The notes under the pieces were generated by a model. The model was not told the DNA's origin and made no database searches. It was given only the letters and a program-made list of their open reading frames with translations. A stretch of 64,000 bases of DNA from positions 124,001 through 188,000 of the forward strand of contig JAJIRX010000159.1 of NCBI GenBank assembly GCA_023853785.1, written 5' to 3'. The DNA comes from Psilocybe azurescens. Taxonomy: Eukaryota; Basidiomycota; Agaricomycetes; Agaricales; Agrocybaceae. The position numbers were made by a program, and so were the translations under genes. The number at the start of each line of letters is the position of its first letter. The first letter of the stretch is position 1. This document shows, one piece after another, positions 33,701 to 45,629 of this stretch.

Positions 33701-34090
33701 AAGCTGATTATTACATGGAATCAATTATCCCTATTGTTTCAGTATGTATATTTTAATGCTCTTATCAACACCCCGCATCTCTTACCTAGAATCAGGGATT
33801 GGCGCCAACAGTTCTGATCACCAGACTTGCTCTTACAGACCCTGACAACAATATAGTACCAGCCGCAATCACTCACATATCCGGCTTGCAGTTTGGATCA
33901 CACCAAGGGAGTAGCAGTGGTCATAGTGAAAATTCCACTGGAAGAGATGTTAGCTCCTGTGCTCGTACAGATGGTGTGGAGCCGACCTCGTTTATTGAAC
34001 TGAAGAGGGAGTCCACAATGAAAGCCTCATCTGGGGACAATCAAGTCTAGCACATTGCAGCACATCAATGGCAGATTTGTCAACATCAGA
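30780..34090 (+). repeat. Direct segmental duplication, unit 1
   Basis: Similar in order and orientation to 38520-41370: shared blocks at 30930-31140/38670-38880, 31730-32460/39030-39740, the gene upstream flank at 32560-32720/39850-40005, and the 7-TM gene. About 525 bp (31200-31725) present here is absent from unit 2. Confidence 0.85.
32724..34050 (+). pseudogene. Seven-helix membrane protein family, copy 2 (damaged)
   Basis: Start MSTPDIPIPANVQETQISGN at 32724. Exons follow copy 1: NFLMG; IYTMVYGATIYIY; a 55-nt intron ending cctacag; NRRIVIPIISALYLLCFFDL with QWYYLIWTIVINGDT; VSDGLL; IWQCYHAWRQSFRAIL; the ISSALTFVSLG helix block; LPSRRGFNH; and a C-terminal exon starting near 33799 with APTVLITRLALTD and ending GDNQV. 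Lesions: frame lost at the T6 run 33109-33114; the splice acceptor before IWQCYH reads gtcaa where copies 1 and 3 have gacag or tacag; a further one-base shift near 33422. Three independent lesions make a pseudogene likely. The family is an agaricomycete multi-pass protein of unknown function. Confidence 0.65.
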
Positions 34091-35380
34091 TTTGCTTCGT
34101 TTCCGTTTTCTTTTCCTTAGATTTTTATTTACCATCATATGATTGGTATACATCAAAGAAATAGTTGATCTGTCAATTATTTAACATATTTGTTCTTGTT
34201 TTTAACACGGAATAGAAAACCAAGGGTGTTATGGGGAATAATGAGTACCTGAGACAACCTGGTTGGGGATACGCTTTGTATCGAGACATTCTGCAAACCA
34301 CAATGAAGATTCAAATATTCAAAAATTGTCCCTCTTTCCCTTAATCTACATTTACAGTTCCCTCCTGTTCATATATTTAGGGCCATGGTAAAAATGTCAG
34401 AATCAAACTTCCCTTAATGTAATGTGGTGTTTGAAGTCAGTGTAGTGTTCAAGAGATTTGGTTTGTCAAGCAACATCTTCATAATATGAATTTGTTAGAG
34501 CTGAGGTTTCTTGTATAAAATCTGTGTCAAATTCTGTTTCATACAATGGCGAGGATGTGGAAACAGATGCTACTGGGAATCAGCAGCAGCAATACTGAAC
34601 AAATGAATCAACAACACGGGCTCCCTGCACCGCATCAGGATAACAGCCTAGAAGATGAATGCTTCCTGTCCTCAGTTTTATCCTCACAGGCGGCGCTCAA
34701 CTCATGTGTGCGAGCTATTAATCATCTCCTTGTCGCCTCCTGATCGATGAGCTTCTATGCGTTGCTGGTCTCCGTGATGAGGACATAACAAGCAGGTAAG
34801 CTCTTCTGAGAGTCCTGTCCGGCTTGCGTATAGAAATAAAGAGACATTCAAATGTGCTGTTCACAACACGAGTGGATTTTAAAAGTCAAAGAAAGAGCTT
34901 TTCAACACTTGAAGGGAAGAGAACAAATGAATGAAAAACATTTGCTCAGTGATAAATTGATGGCATAACGGGCCAGACCATTGGTCACATGTAGACCTCC
35001 CTAAACAACATCAAACGATACAGAGGCATGAAATGAATAACTCAACCACGAAGACAGTTTATCATTATATGATAGTGAACGATGTCATGCAACATGGATA
35101 CATCTTCATGTATATGATCCAGCATCCACTTGGCCAGGATACCACGTCTATCTGAATCAGGAGATGGATGGGATGACTCCCTTTGGTGACCTTCTCGCTG
35201 TATTCAATGTGCGTCTCTCTTCGCTTCTCTTTCCTTATATTCTTTTACTGTATTCTCCAACTTTCTCCCTGACCTTTCGTTACTGACATACATACATTCC
35301 AAAGTCTTGTCTCCCTCCATATCTGACAGTCTATCCTCAAGAATTTTGTCCTATGCTCTGCTGAGTACATCCCTCGCTGA
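34091..35380. other. No recognised gene
   Basis: A 65-codon plus-strand frame at 34546 (MARMWKQMLLGISSSNTE) stands alone without a family match. The rest is AT-rich with no repeat match. Confidence 0.4.
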
Positions 35381-36351
35381 GACAGGGTATTCTCAATAAG
35401 AAGACTCAAAGGTATGCACGCTCTCCCCGACCATCTCTGGTTCACTCAAAGGGGAAATGCTTTATATACTGTTGATACTGAGATCTAAATTTGTAATTAC
35501 AGCAAATCAATGGACTCAATGTATTGCTCTTCACACCTGCCCTGCTCTTTTCCGAAGTCGCCCTGTACTTGATGACTGGTACGCTGACTTCCGTCTTCAT
35601 AAGACACGCAAAAACTGAAGAAACTCTGGGTAATTCAGATATGGTTCTTCATCGTCACCTTCACTTCTACGGCTGTAGACCAGGTTCTGGGTTGGACATT
35701 CAGTTTGAAGAAGTCACAGCAGTACGTGCTCCCTATTCTTTCTCCTTATGTTTGTCATTATTTCACCCATTCCTACTCCCATTAGCCTTCCATCCTTGCA
35801 TGTTCCTCTGTATCCCATCCACGAGTACCCTAAGTCCTCCCACTCTGTCTACCCTACCCTTGTTTCTCTCATCCCTCACCTTGTCTCACTCAATTCCCAA
35901 TCGCTATGCAGCCCTAACTCGCACATCCGCACACGCATACAGGAGTTTCTTCATGGCCACCACAACGTTCATGGAATCCGATGTGTTCCCATTGCGCTCA
36001 TGCAAAACCCCGTGGTCTTGGTGCCCGACCTCGTATAGGGCTCGGATGATAACAAGAACACGATTCCGGAAGAACACTGACATATTTGGTGATATACAAC
36101 ACACTTGGAATGGTGGTACATGGCCTCCACTTTTCCTTTGCTTTTGCTCTTGTTCTCTTGTCTCATCCACTCAATTTCTACTTTTGTGTGCTTTGGGGGA
36201 ATTTTTGGGGCAGGGAGGAGGCGGGATGAAGGAGGGTGAGGGAAAGATACAGGAAGCCGGAAGAAGACTTGTTCGGGTTCGGGAAGGCGAGTGCGAAGCA
36301 GAAGGAGAGCCTTTTAATGGAAAGGGCGTAGGCAGGATGATAGGAAGCTAG
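35380..36351 (+). pseudogene. Unrecognised membrane-like gene remnant, paralogue of 2508-3500
   Basis: An intron (about 35430-35502, ending ttacag) is followed by an exon reading QINGLNVLLFTPALLFSEVA, matching the minus-strand copy (QMNGLDVSLFTLAQLFSKVT). The exon before the intron is one base longer than in the other copy and is then out of frame. The frame after about 35720 looks like intron and low-complexity sequence. Family not recognised. Confidence 0.35.
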
Positions 36352-36552
36352 GTGAGATGACGAAGAGTGATTGGTATGCTATATTTGAGTGAGTCATTCC
36401 TTTTCGTTCTTTTGGATCCCCCCCCCCTCCCCTTTTTATCTTACTCTCACAGCTCAGTAGTCGTTGTCGTCCACCACCTTCTTCTGCGCCGGGTTGGGAT
36501 GGAGGTGGTCGGCAATTGACAGGTGATGTGATATTAGTTGAGGTAGCGAGTG

Positions 36553-36712
36553 ATGGTGGGATACGGTCTCACCATGGGTGCGAAGTTTGTTCTTTTGTTC
36601 TTGCATTTCCTTCTGATGCACTACACTTGCTGGATTGATTGTTCATACTTCATTACTTCAGTTTACTTATCCTCTTCATATTATTGCATTAAATTACTCA
36701 CACATTATATAG
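36553..36712 (+). repeat. Left part of the duplicated segment interrupted by the 36.7 kb element
   Basis: Matches 26291-26445. It ends with TTATATAG (36705-36712), the left target-site copy of the inserted element. Confidence 0.75.
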
Positions 36713-37884
36713 CAGTACTTTACAGTGCCCCACGGGTACCGGTCGGAACTGCTTGGACCCAGTTGGAACCGATCGGAACCAGTTGGAATCTGATCGGAAT
36801 CCACTCAGAACTGGTCAGAATCCGGTCAGAATTTCTCATAATGTACTTAATCAGGTATATAATACAATGCTTAGTCAGCATTACATAATAGTCGCTTACA
36901 TAAGCTTATAAATAATGTATTGAAATCACATGATATAGTCTGCTTAGTCAGTATTACATAATATTTCTTACATAAGCTCTTAAGTAATCATTCAGGTCAC
37001 ATGATATCTGTAATAAATGCGAAATTATAAAATGCACTCAACAGGAATTGAACCAACAGCTTCATATATATTAATTCTATACACACATTACCAACTACAC
37101 TATTATTGCTTGTGGTATTATCAACATTTTATGAATTATATACTATTCTTTACAACACCCAATAATATATTCTGGCACTTCCTCTGAAGCTATACCCACA
37201 TATTATATATCAAAATGATCAGAAAATTGAGGGCAATGCATCTGTAATTACACCATCATCATAATATTATGTCAGCATGTTCAATATACAAAATACTGTA
37301 AATTTAAATATATATATTGTAAACTACATTTTGCAACAAAATAGCACTCTGTTAGCTATATATTAATAGTTTTACAATAATAGAAATTAATGGAATACAA
37401 AGATTAATTTTATTCAAGACATTTAGATTATATAAGCACAGATTTATATGAAAAATAGGTATTTCTTTATTAGAAAATTTTTAATTTTATATAACTATTA
37501 CATAAATATATTCTCCTCAATTTTACAATTCTAACAATACCAAATTTGTCACAAACTGTTGAGATCTATGTATACTTTTTGTGTTATTACTTGCTGAGCT
37601 GTAAATAGTATGCTGACATAATATAGTTCTGCTTGGTACCACTTGGATTCCACTCGGAATTGGGTCTAATTGGGTTTCAAATTTGATGAATTCCACTTGG
37701 ATTCCAGTTGGATTCCGGTCGGATTTTGGTTGGACTTGTTAACAGTGGAACCGGTCGGTACCGGTGGTTCTGATCGGAATCCAGTCGGAATCCGGTCGGA
37801 AAAATTTGGACATTTTACTGCTAATTTGGCAGGGACACTGCCAAATAAAATTCGATCGGTACCTGTGGGGAGTGTAAAGACCTC
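36713..37884. mobile_element. TIR element with 8-bp TSD, tRNA-like module (family member A)
   Basis: Left end cagtactttacagtgcccc and the inverse of the right end gaggtctttacactcccc form imperfect terminal inverted repeats, flanked by perfect 8-bp copies TTATATAG (36705-36712, 37885-37892). Subterminal zones 36735-36835 and 37630-37860 are arrays of ggtcggaatc/gatcggaatcc words; the interior is AT-rich. The 26.4 kb paralogue is an empty site. No transposase. An 8-bp TSD suits hAT or KDZ (Kyakuja-Dileera-Zisupton) superfamilies; assignment is inference. Confidence 0.88.
37032..37112 (-). other. tRNA-like pol III box module inside element A
   Basis: On the minus strand, gtgtagttggtaatg resembles a tRNA D-arm/A box, and about 45 nt later gttggttcaattcctg resembles the T-arm/B box. 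The acceptor stem does not pair convincingly, so a functional tRNA is unlikely. Equivalent modules occur in the other family members. Confidence 0.55.
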
Positions 37885-37987
37885 TTATATAGTATTTTCT
37901 GTCTCTGAGTTTACTGGCCACTTTGAATGACAATCGCAATATGCAATGCGCGAGTGTGCCGGGTGTGTCTCAGAAACTGGTTCGATC

Positions 37988-38219
37988 TGAAAGCCTGGCG
38001 TCACCAGGCTCACTGAGAGTCACACAGAGAATGACAGGACCACGATATATCAATAGAACGACTGATTAGCTACAGGTGTGTATGGTACATAATGTTTAAT
38101 GTGTAAGAGAGAAGTCGGCATCGAAGGAATAAGTTGGGGATCGCATCACATGTACGGAAATGTAGAAGATAAGATAATATGGAAAAGGGCTGTGGTAAGA
38201 CTGGGGCGCCAGGCTTACA
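37988..38219 (+). mobile_element. LTR-like TG...CA element (232-bp family, copy 3, best preserved)
   Basis: Begins tgaaagcctggcg and ends cgccaggcttaca, giving a 13-bp terminal inverted repeat with one mismatch, flanked by 5-bp CGATC copies (37983-37987 and 38220-38224). The first 20 bp also hold an internal hairpin (agcctgg...ccaggct). TG...CA ends plus a 5-bp duplication suggest a solo LTR or similar small element; no coding capacity. Confidence 0.8.
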
Positions 38220-38519
38220 CGATCAGCATCATTGAGAACGTGAGAAAGGAGTTTGAGAGGTTCCTTTTTGAGTCATTTATATAAACCGTGATAACCTTCT
38301 GCTCATTACAACTACGCATCTAGGCGCTTCATTTGGAGGACTTTCACGCAGTCTACAAAGTAGACTGCGACATCTTCCAGAGTCTGTGATCGGCCAAGGC
38401 TCTGCGACTGTAAAATTTAAAATGAAATTCAGATCCCGACTTTCTTTTCATTTCTCTGCCTGAATTTTGTTTTTTTAGCTTGTAAGGTGGACGATCCCTC
38501 CTCTTTCTTCCCAACCTGC

Positions 38520-41370
38520 TTTTTTTTATCTCAGGGATGAGGCAAGCATATCTGTAGCAAATATCCCTCACTAATTGAATCGTATTGTGGTGTCGACTGG
38601 TCGGGAGGAATCTATGGAGTATCTTATTTGCCAAGGCTAGTGCTACAATGTAGTAATTTAGACAGGGACCTGATTTGTCTTTCGTTTGTTTTGCCTTCGT
38701 GTCATTGAATACTATAGGTATTAATAATAGAGTTGGATACTTTACTAGGAAGAGAACTCAAAGAAACATATTTACTACTCATACTAACCGCATACTACGA
38801 CGATCCCAAGTGGTTCAATTGAAGCAGACAATTTCAAGAAAAGTATGTGATAGCAAACACCTGTACGTAGCTCGTTAAACATAAATGAGTATAAATCCGA
38901 ACATATGTCATGTATGGAGTAGAGGGATAGTGCACATGGGTAACAACAAGTTTGGATCAAGTCCTGGATAAGAACACATTTGTTACTGTGGCAGAGCAAT
39001 AGCAACCTATTCTCACACTGACGAATACTCTTACTTTGCAAAAACAAAAGTAGGTTTTTCGTGATGTGACCAAGTGGTGTGCATCACACAGCAATTAGTA
39101 GCAATTAGTCAGTGACTAATATAACCAAGCTATGAGAACAGACATTCGGACGTGATTGATCGAAGATTTTACTGCATGGACAAAACTTCCGGGGAAGGTA
39201 ACATAGCGATATTGATGAGGCAGGTGTACTAAATCAAACATAATACAACAAATTATAGATATACTTAAAGTTACGTCTCGTCATATGTAGCTATCGGACG
39301 CTGTACAAACGCTAGACACTCCAAACAGTTGGCAGATGTTTGTGAATCATAACATGTCCCTTATGAGCGTGTTTCTACAGGTGTGTATGAATGTAGCTGA
39401 GCAAGTCAACTCATGGACATGGCAGGATGATTCAATTTAGCGTCCGCGACGACTACCGAACGGATTAACTGATACCAGAATTCACTTGATCTATGAATAC
39501 CACGTTGTACAAAATAATTCATGATGATCAATAACCATCACATCTGAGTTTGACTATTTGTAAACCAGCCATCGCCATTGTAACTCACAAGTCTGAAAAA
39601 TAATGAATAGCAGATGAGTGGTCGGTACTATGGATAGGGGAAATGGATATTAACTATCGCAATACTCAATGCTGACCTCGGAAATGAGTTCCTGGTACGA
39701 GGTACGATAGATATATGGATGATATTTTGGGATAAAACTGTTATCAAGTTGAATATCAAATCAGTTGTACGTCCAACACCGTGGTCCTCTCAACCATATC
39801 TAACAAGCTAACACTGTATGTCTGGTGAGTGAACTGAGAATGTCAAATCATTGTAGTACTGATACAATTTTCCCGAGTACCCATAGCGACTGCTCAAGAG
39901 AATTGCTATGATAAGTAGCATAAGATAAGAATAATACAGTCAACCAGTCAACCCATATATATAAAGAGTTCCTTGGATGAAGGTCCTCAACTCTAAAGCA
40001 TTACACCATGTCTACACCTGACATTCTAATCCCAGTCAATGTACAAGAGACTCAAATTAGCGGTAACCTCAATAGCTCAATGCTTTTAAATTTTCTTATG
40101 GGTAAAACTCCACTTCTTTGAATATCATAAACACAAACTTATGTGCATCAGGAATTTACACTATGGTATATGGAGCAACCATCTACATTTACTGTGGGTT
40201 CTTCCCTTCAACTTTAAAACAAACTTCGTCAATGATGTCTTTTACAGTATCCAAAAGCCTCAAAATTTTAATCGTCGCATTGTTATACCGACTATTTCCG
40301 CGCTGTACCTGCTATGCTTCTTCGACCTCATTTTGCAATGGTACTACCTTACTTGGACAATTGTGATTAATGGAGACACGCGGGAATCAATCTTTTGGGA
40401 ACAGTGATCGGCCCTCAATGGATCTCGGTGCTCTCTGCCTTTATAGAGAATTCCTCTATGATTATTTCCGATGGACTATTGGTTGGTCAGTATTGTTGAT
40501 GATCACTTGACTCTAATATATTCCTGTACAGATATGGAGATGCTACCACGTCTGGGGACAATTGTTGTGGGTAATTTCCACTCCATTGATACTTTTAGTC
40601 ACAGAATTCGGTGAGCCCCATGGATCAAATTTCAGAATGAACACTTCCAGTAATGACATGTCATTGCAGGTCTCTTTGTTGCAACAACAGTTTTAAGTGT
40701 CAAATTCAGTTTGATAACTAGTGACGCAAACATCAATCTATTCAATAATATCTCAAGTGCTCTCACATTTGTGTCACTAGGCACCACTTTGGCTGCAACA
40801 TTTCTCATTGGGTACAGAATACATTCTGCTTCCCGAATTCATGGTTTACCATCCAGAAGAGGATTCAACCACATTGTGGCAATGATCACCGAGTCAGCTG
40901 CAGCTTACTCCCTGGTACTCCCTCTTCAAGGCCATCATTGGTGTTGTTCCGTCATTCAATGGGTTAGGATCTCCCTTGAGCATAGCTGGTTATTACATGG
41001 AATCAATTATTATTGTTGTCTCGGTACGTATATTTTAATGCTCATTTTAACATTCTACGACTCTTACATGGAATCAGGGATTGGCGCCAACAGTTCTGGT
41101 TGCCAGACTTGCTCTTACAGATACCAACAACACAGTAGTACCAGCTGCAATCACTCATATATCCGGCTTGCAGTTTGGGTCACAGCAAGGGAGTGGCAAT
41201 GGTCATAGTGGAAATTCCACTGAAAGAGATGTTAGCATCTGGGCTCATACAAATGATGTGGAGCCGACCCCGGTGATTAAACTGAAGAGGGAGCTCAGCA
41301 CGGATGCCTCATCTGGTGACAATCAAGTCTAGCTCATTGCGGCACATCAATAGCAGATTTTTCAACATCA
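38520..41370 (+). repeat. Direct segmental duplication, unit 2
   Basis: Counterpart of 30780-34090; see that entry for the shared blocks and the indel. Confidence 0.85.
40008..41332 (+). pseudogene. Seven-helix membrane protein family, copy 3 (damaged)
   Basis: Start MSTPDILIPVNVQETQISGN at 40008. Exon order as in copies 1 and 2, with FNRRIVIPTISALYLLCFFD, a good intron ending tgtacag before IWRCYHVWGQLLWV, NNISSALTFVSLGTTLAATF, LPSRRGFNHIV, and a last exon starting near 41081 with APTVLVARLALTDTNN and ending GDNQV. Frame lesions: A4 at 40253-40256 where copy 1 has A5; T4 at 40393-40396; and one surplus base near 40920 (LVL then out of frame). Unlike copy 2, all splice sites look intact. Either a recently inactivated gene or one with assembly errors. 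Confidence 0.65.
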
Positions 41371-42430
41371 AATTTGGCCTCTTTTCCGTTTCCTTTTCTT
41401 AGATTTGTGTTTACCACTATACGATTGGATACGTCAAAGAAATAGTTTCGCTCTCGTTTTCCCTACTGTAGGTGAACTGTGACTCCTAGTACGTACAATT
41501 ATATTAAATGGTGTAATTTCACAGTAAGAACATTCCTGGATAGAGTCAGCTCTGTCTTTGCTTCACGAACTATTCAGGTTCTTATTTCATCAAGACTGCT
41601 GCCTGCTTAGGGCCATTGTTAGCCCTGCTTGTGACAGCTTCTCGATGGTCTTGTATGGCTGTAGAAAGAATAACTCAGCCACGAAATCGGTGTATAATTC
41701 GAGAAAAATTCTTCTTCTCCTCTCCTACAACGTACACTGCCATTTTATATTTATCTTCCTCTCCTCACGCAACCTAACCCCCTCGCATACCACCTCCCAA
41801 TCCCTATCTCTATTTTAAAAATCTCGCCCTCCCTCCACATCCATACTGAAGGGCCCAACAATTTGTGCAGCTCTTACTCATGACCGGTGGCTGAGATTAA
41901 ATTGCACCTTCGGCTGTCTCTTCTTAGTTTTATTCGGTCCTCGTCCCAGAAGCAGACGTCAAGCGAGCGGAGTCTGAATTATATCGAGATATGAACAAAC
42001 AAACAGTGCACTCTTTGTTTCTGCTTCTCGTCTCTGCACTTACTTAACTCTGTATGAATCTCGTGCATATTTTTAACATCAGCCAATGGTCGCCCGTGTT
42101 TCTGTCGCTTATAAGGCTGGGTGGATGAGACGAGACTAGTGTGTGCTACTGCTAGGTCTGAGAAACACTGATGAGGGAATCATCCACGGTTCGGCCGCCT
42201 CTGACGAGTTTCAGCTTCGATGTCGTTCTGAGCAGACCGCAAAGAAGGAAGGGTATGCAGAGGAAGACATGACAGGGTAGAGCTGGATAGCTTGACCAAC
42301 ACGATAAATGAAATATGTTGTACGTGGAAGAACTTTCGGTGCGTTTTCTTCGTATCTTTAAGTGTTGTTTAAGCACATATACTGACTTTGCTATGTGTGT
42401 AGTCTCGTTTTATGTCTTCTCTACCGGTCT
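41371..42430. other. No recognised gene
   Basis: Mixed composition, short frames only. It separates the duplicated 7-TM unit from the coiled-coil gene. Confidence 0.45.
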
Positions 42431-42439
42431 CTATCTCCC

Positions 42440-45080
42440 CCCCTGTATGAATATTCGGCGCCAGCTCGCCACTGCCCTTATATACCGTCGGTTACTCCAC
42501 CAACGGCGGCGACATTGCCTTCTTCGCCTACGTCACCATCCCTTTCATCTACTTTCACATCATTCTCTGCCCCCGGCCCCGGATCCGAATCCCCCACCTC
42601 CATCTCCACCTCCAACAGCTAGCCCCCGCCATCTCCTCCCCTGTCTCTGCTTCCACCTCCGCTGCCGGCCCGTCTGGACCCCCCTTTTGGCTATCTCTCG
42701 TCAAAAATGTGCAAGTTCAACTTAAACACATGCAGACGAACATCGTATGTTGTACGCAGGAGAATTTGAAGGTGAATGGGGGAGTATAACGGAACAGGAG
42801 GTGATGAGGCAGCACATGCGCCGAGGATGTGGATGGGAACGGCGACGAGGGGTTTGCGTGAGCTGGAGAGGGTGCCGGAGAGGAGGGACAGAGAGATGAG
42901 AATATGCCGGATGGGAAAGAGCGCCACATCTTCATCCACCACCGCGAAGACAACGAAACGATTATCCACGACAAATTTGCCGCGCGTGTCGTGTGCGTGT
43001 TCACCGAGCAGGATGCTCAAGTGTCCCCCAGGATGGAGCAGCACCAGCAGCAGGTGCACGGTGGCACCGGTACGGGTGAGAGGGCTGCATGAGCGGCAGC
43101 ATCTGGGTATTGTGTGGCTGGGAGGCGTTGGAGGGATGGGGACAGGAGGGATGAATGGCGGCCGTGGCGTCAATGGGCCAGGCGGCGCAGGTGTTAACGG
43201 CGCCCAACTGTACCAATCGCAGGCCCAGAAAAACTTCCCTTCTCCACCACCCACCGCCCACTCCCAAGCGCAAGCGCAGTTCCAGCAGCGCCGCCTGCAG
43301 CTCGCCCAAGGCCTCGGCAGTTTGGGCGTTATCGGCCTTCGGTCCCCTGGCAAGACGGGCTTGACGCTTGATGCGATTCTGAACAGGCTGCAGGGAGAGG
43401 TGCAGAAGAGCCGGGAGACAGGGTGGTGTTGGGCGATCTGATGCGGGCGATGGGCGAGGTGGGGATGTTCTTGTAGGGAGGGTGAGTTTTTTCTTTTCTG
43501 TGGGTTTGGATTTTCGGTTTTTGACGTTTGATTTGGATTTGGATTTGCATAAAATGTGCTTCGAGTCTCGAGTCTTGTTTTTTTTTGCCGCACTGTCTTT
43601 CCTTTATCTGTGCTCTGTTTCCATGGGCATATGCTGACAATATTCTTTTTTTTATTCTACTTTTAGCTTGCGAGTCTTCCATTGTTCTCGACGTATTTCC
43701 CGCCTGTACGCGCTCCGCCACCGGGACAGAATGCAGCCGCCGCCGCCCTCTTCACCTTCCAATAACCAGCCTGCTGCTGCTACACCCGCCGCTGCCGGAA
43801 GTTCGGGAGCGGGACCGCCTACTGCGCCTGTTCTTCCAGCCTCGATTTCGACGGAGGCGGGGAGGGAAGGATAAGAAGGGAGCAACAGAAGGAGCAGGGA
43901 CCTCCACGTCGTCCACGCCGCCGCCTGCAGCAACAACTTCGACTTCGTTCGGGGAGGAGCAAGAACAACCCACATCCGTTGGCGCAATGTCGTCCGCTGC
44001 CTCCTCCGCCTCCGCCCCCACCCAACCCACATTCACCACCACCGCAAATGACAGCAACGCCCTCGCGTTCCTGGTGGTCATAATTCAGGACCGGCAATCG
44101 CAGCTGCGTGACACGCAGACGCGGCTCGCTGGCCATTTTGAGAGGGTGCGCCAACTGGAGGGGCGGTGCTCGAGCACGAGACGATGGGGAGGGAGGTGGG
44201 GTTGTTGAAGAGATGATTATGAGGGGTGCGGGGGCGGGCGAGTTGGGTTCTGGACATCATGAGCGCGAACGTGAATGTGAATGTGAACCACAGCGTGGGC
44301 GTGAGCATGAGGAGGGAGAGGTCAATGTGGAGCAAGATAGTGAGGAGGGACAAGAGGAGGATGACAATGACGATGATGACGAGGACGATGATGACGACGA
44401 CGCGAGGAGCATCTCGACGGCCATGCCGCATGAGCTGGAGAGCATGGAGGAGGAGGGGGGAGGAGGAACAGCTGGCGCGTGCCAAGCACGGGGAGAATGG
44501 GCATGTACATCTTGTGGAGGGTGGGCACGTCGAGCGTGGGGTACCTGCGGCGGAGGTGCGTGGTGCTGTTGACGCGGAGGGTGGGGCGCAGCATGAAGAC
44601 GGGGACGAGGAAGAGGCTGGTCATGAGAACATGGACGCAGAATCGTAGACGGCGGAAACGGATGAAGACACGGAGGAGAGGAGGGAGGACCTGGTTGTCG
44701 GGCGACTGGCGACAACTGAGCCATCCATGTTGGGCTTGGGCGATCGGGCGAGGAGTGCGAGTGTCAGTTCGCCGCTTGCTCAAAGGCGGATGGAGCAGCA
44801 GCATGACGATGGGGATGGGGAGGTCGAGCACCACGAGCAGCGCCACGCAGACTCAGACCGCGAAGGCGCACGACGCGAAGGAGGCCCAGCACACAAAAGC
44901 AACGACGGCGACGGCGAGGACGTGCTCAATCAGGAGGCCATGAAGCTCGCCCTGCAGGTGTCTGGCACCATCGCGTTGACAGCTATTGGAGCAGCAGCAT
45001 GTACTCGCGCAGGGTACGGTTCGGGGTTAGAGCGTAAGCTCCTTTATGTCACATGTCTGTCATGTAACAGGTACCTTTGA
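42440..45080 (+). CDS. Conserved basidiomycete coiled-coil protein, frameshifted in several places
   Basis: Segments of one protein appear in order but in changing frames: a Ser/Pro-rich N-terminal part (SPTSPSLSSTFTSFSAPG); GPPFWLSLVKNVQVQLKHMQ; PDGKERHIFIHHREDNET; a Gly-rich linker; FQQRRLQLAQGLGSLGVIGL then GLTLDAILNRLQGEVQKSRE; after an intron of about 190 nt, LPLFSTYFPPVRAPPPGQN; NALAFLVVIIQDRQSQLRDT, a coiled-coil heptad stretch; an Asp/Glu run then ARSISTAMPHELESMEEE; and a C-terminal part with LGLGDRARSASVSSPLAQRR and ALQVSGTIALTAIGAAA. I recall similar basidiomycete proteins annotated only as hypothetical. No enzyme motif. Probably cytoplasmic or nuclear scaffolding; that is inference. 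Exact start and stop are uncertain. Confidence 0.5.
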
Positions 45081-45629
45081 GTACTACCCATACCTCCGTA
45101 TCATCTATTGCTCTTCAAAAACTAAGATTGTTCTGCCTCGTCATACTAGGTCTTTATGTTCAAGGATGTACACAGTCTCGTGCTAATAGTCCCATCATAG
45201 CTTGTTATTTGTTGATCGGTTTTGTATTCCAACTCGTAGTGATCATGGGTGCCCGTTTCTCGAGATATCTCGTTCAAATCTGTGATCAGGGCTAACTGAC
45301 TTGAATATCTGATTCTTTTACTGTAATCTGCGTGTCGATCTGCCTACTAACAACATGAGCAACGTCTTTATATCATCATTATTCTGTGCTCATAGAACTT
45401 CTGTTTAAATTGTTCAGTAAAGCAAAAACTTGCCGTCGTTAACAGATACTATTGCTAAACTTCATGACAGCTTGTTTGTAATAGAAAGACCTGAGGTTAC
45501 TTGTAGAAAATATTCATCTAAGTACTATTGAATTTATATCACCCCATGCGCGAACTCGGGGTCTACCGTGACCTCGGTAATTTTGCTAACGTGCACCGCA
45601 ATTCCCGTTAGATGCGGCTAGAAGATGAC
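45081..45629. other. Intergenic, no feature recognised
   Basis: Short frames only. Lies between the convergent coiled-coil gene and DUF6534 gene 1. Confidence 0.5.

Noticed and set aside
37988..38219. SINE
   Set aside because: No pol III boxes or A-rich tail; the TG...CA ends and 5-bp duplication argue for an LTR-like or TIR element.
42691..43593. 300-codon minus-strand gene
   Set aside because: Pro/Ser/His-rich antisense shadow of the plus-strand coiled-coil gene, with no recognisable motif.
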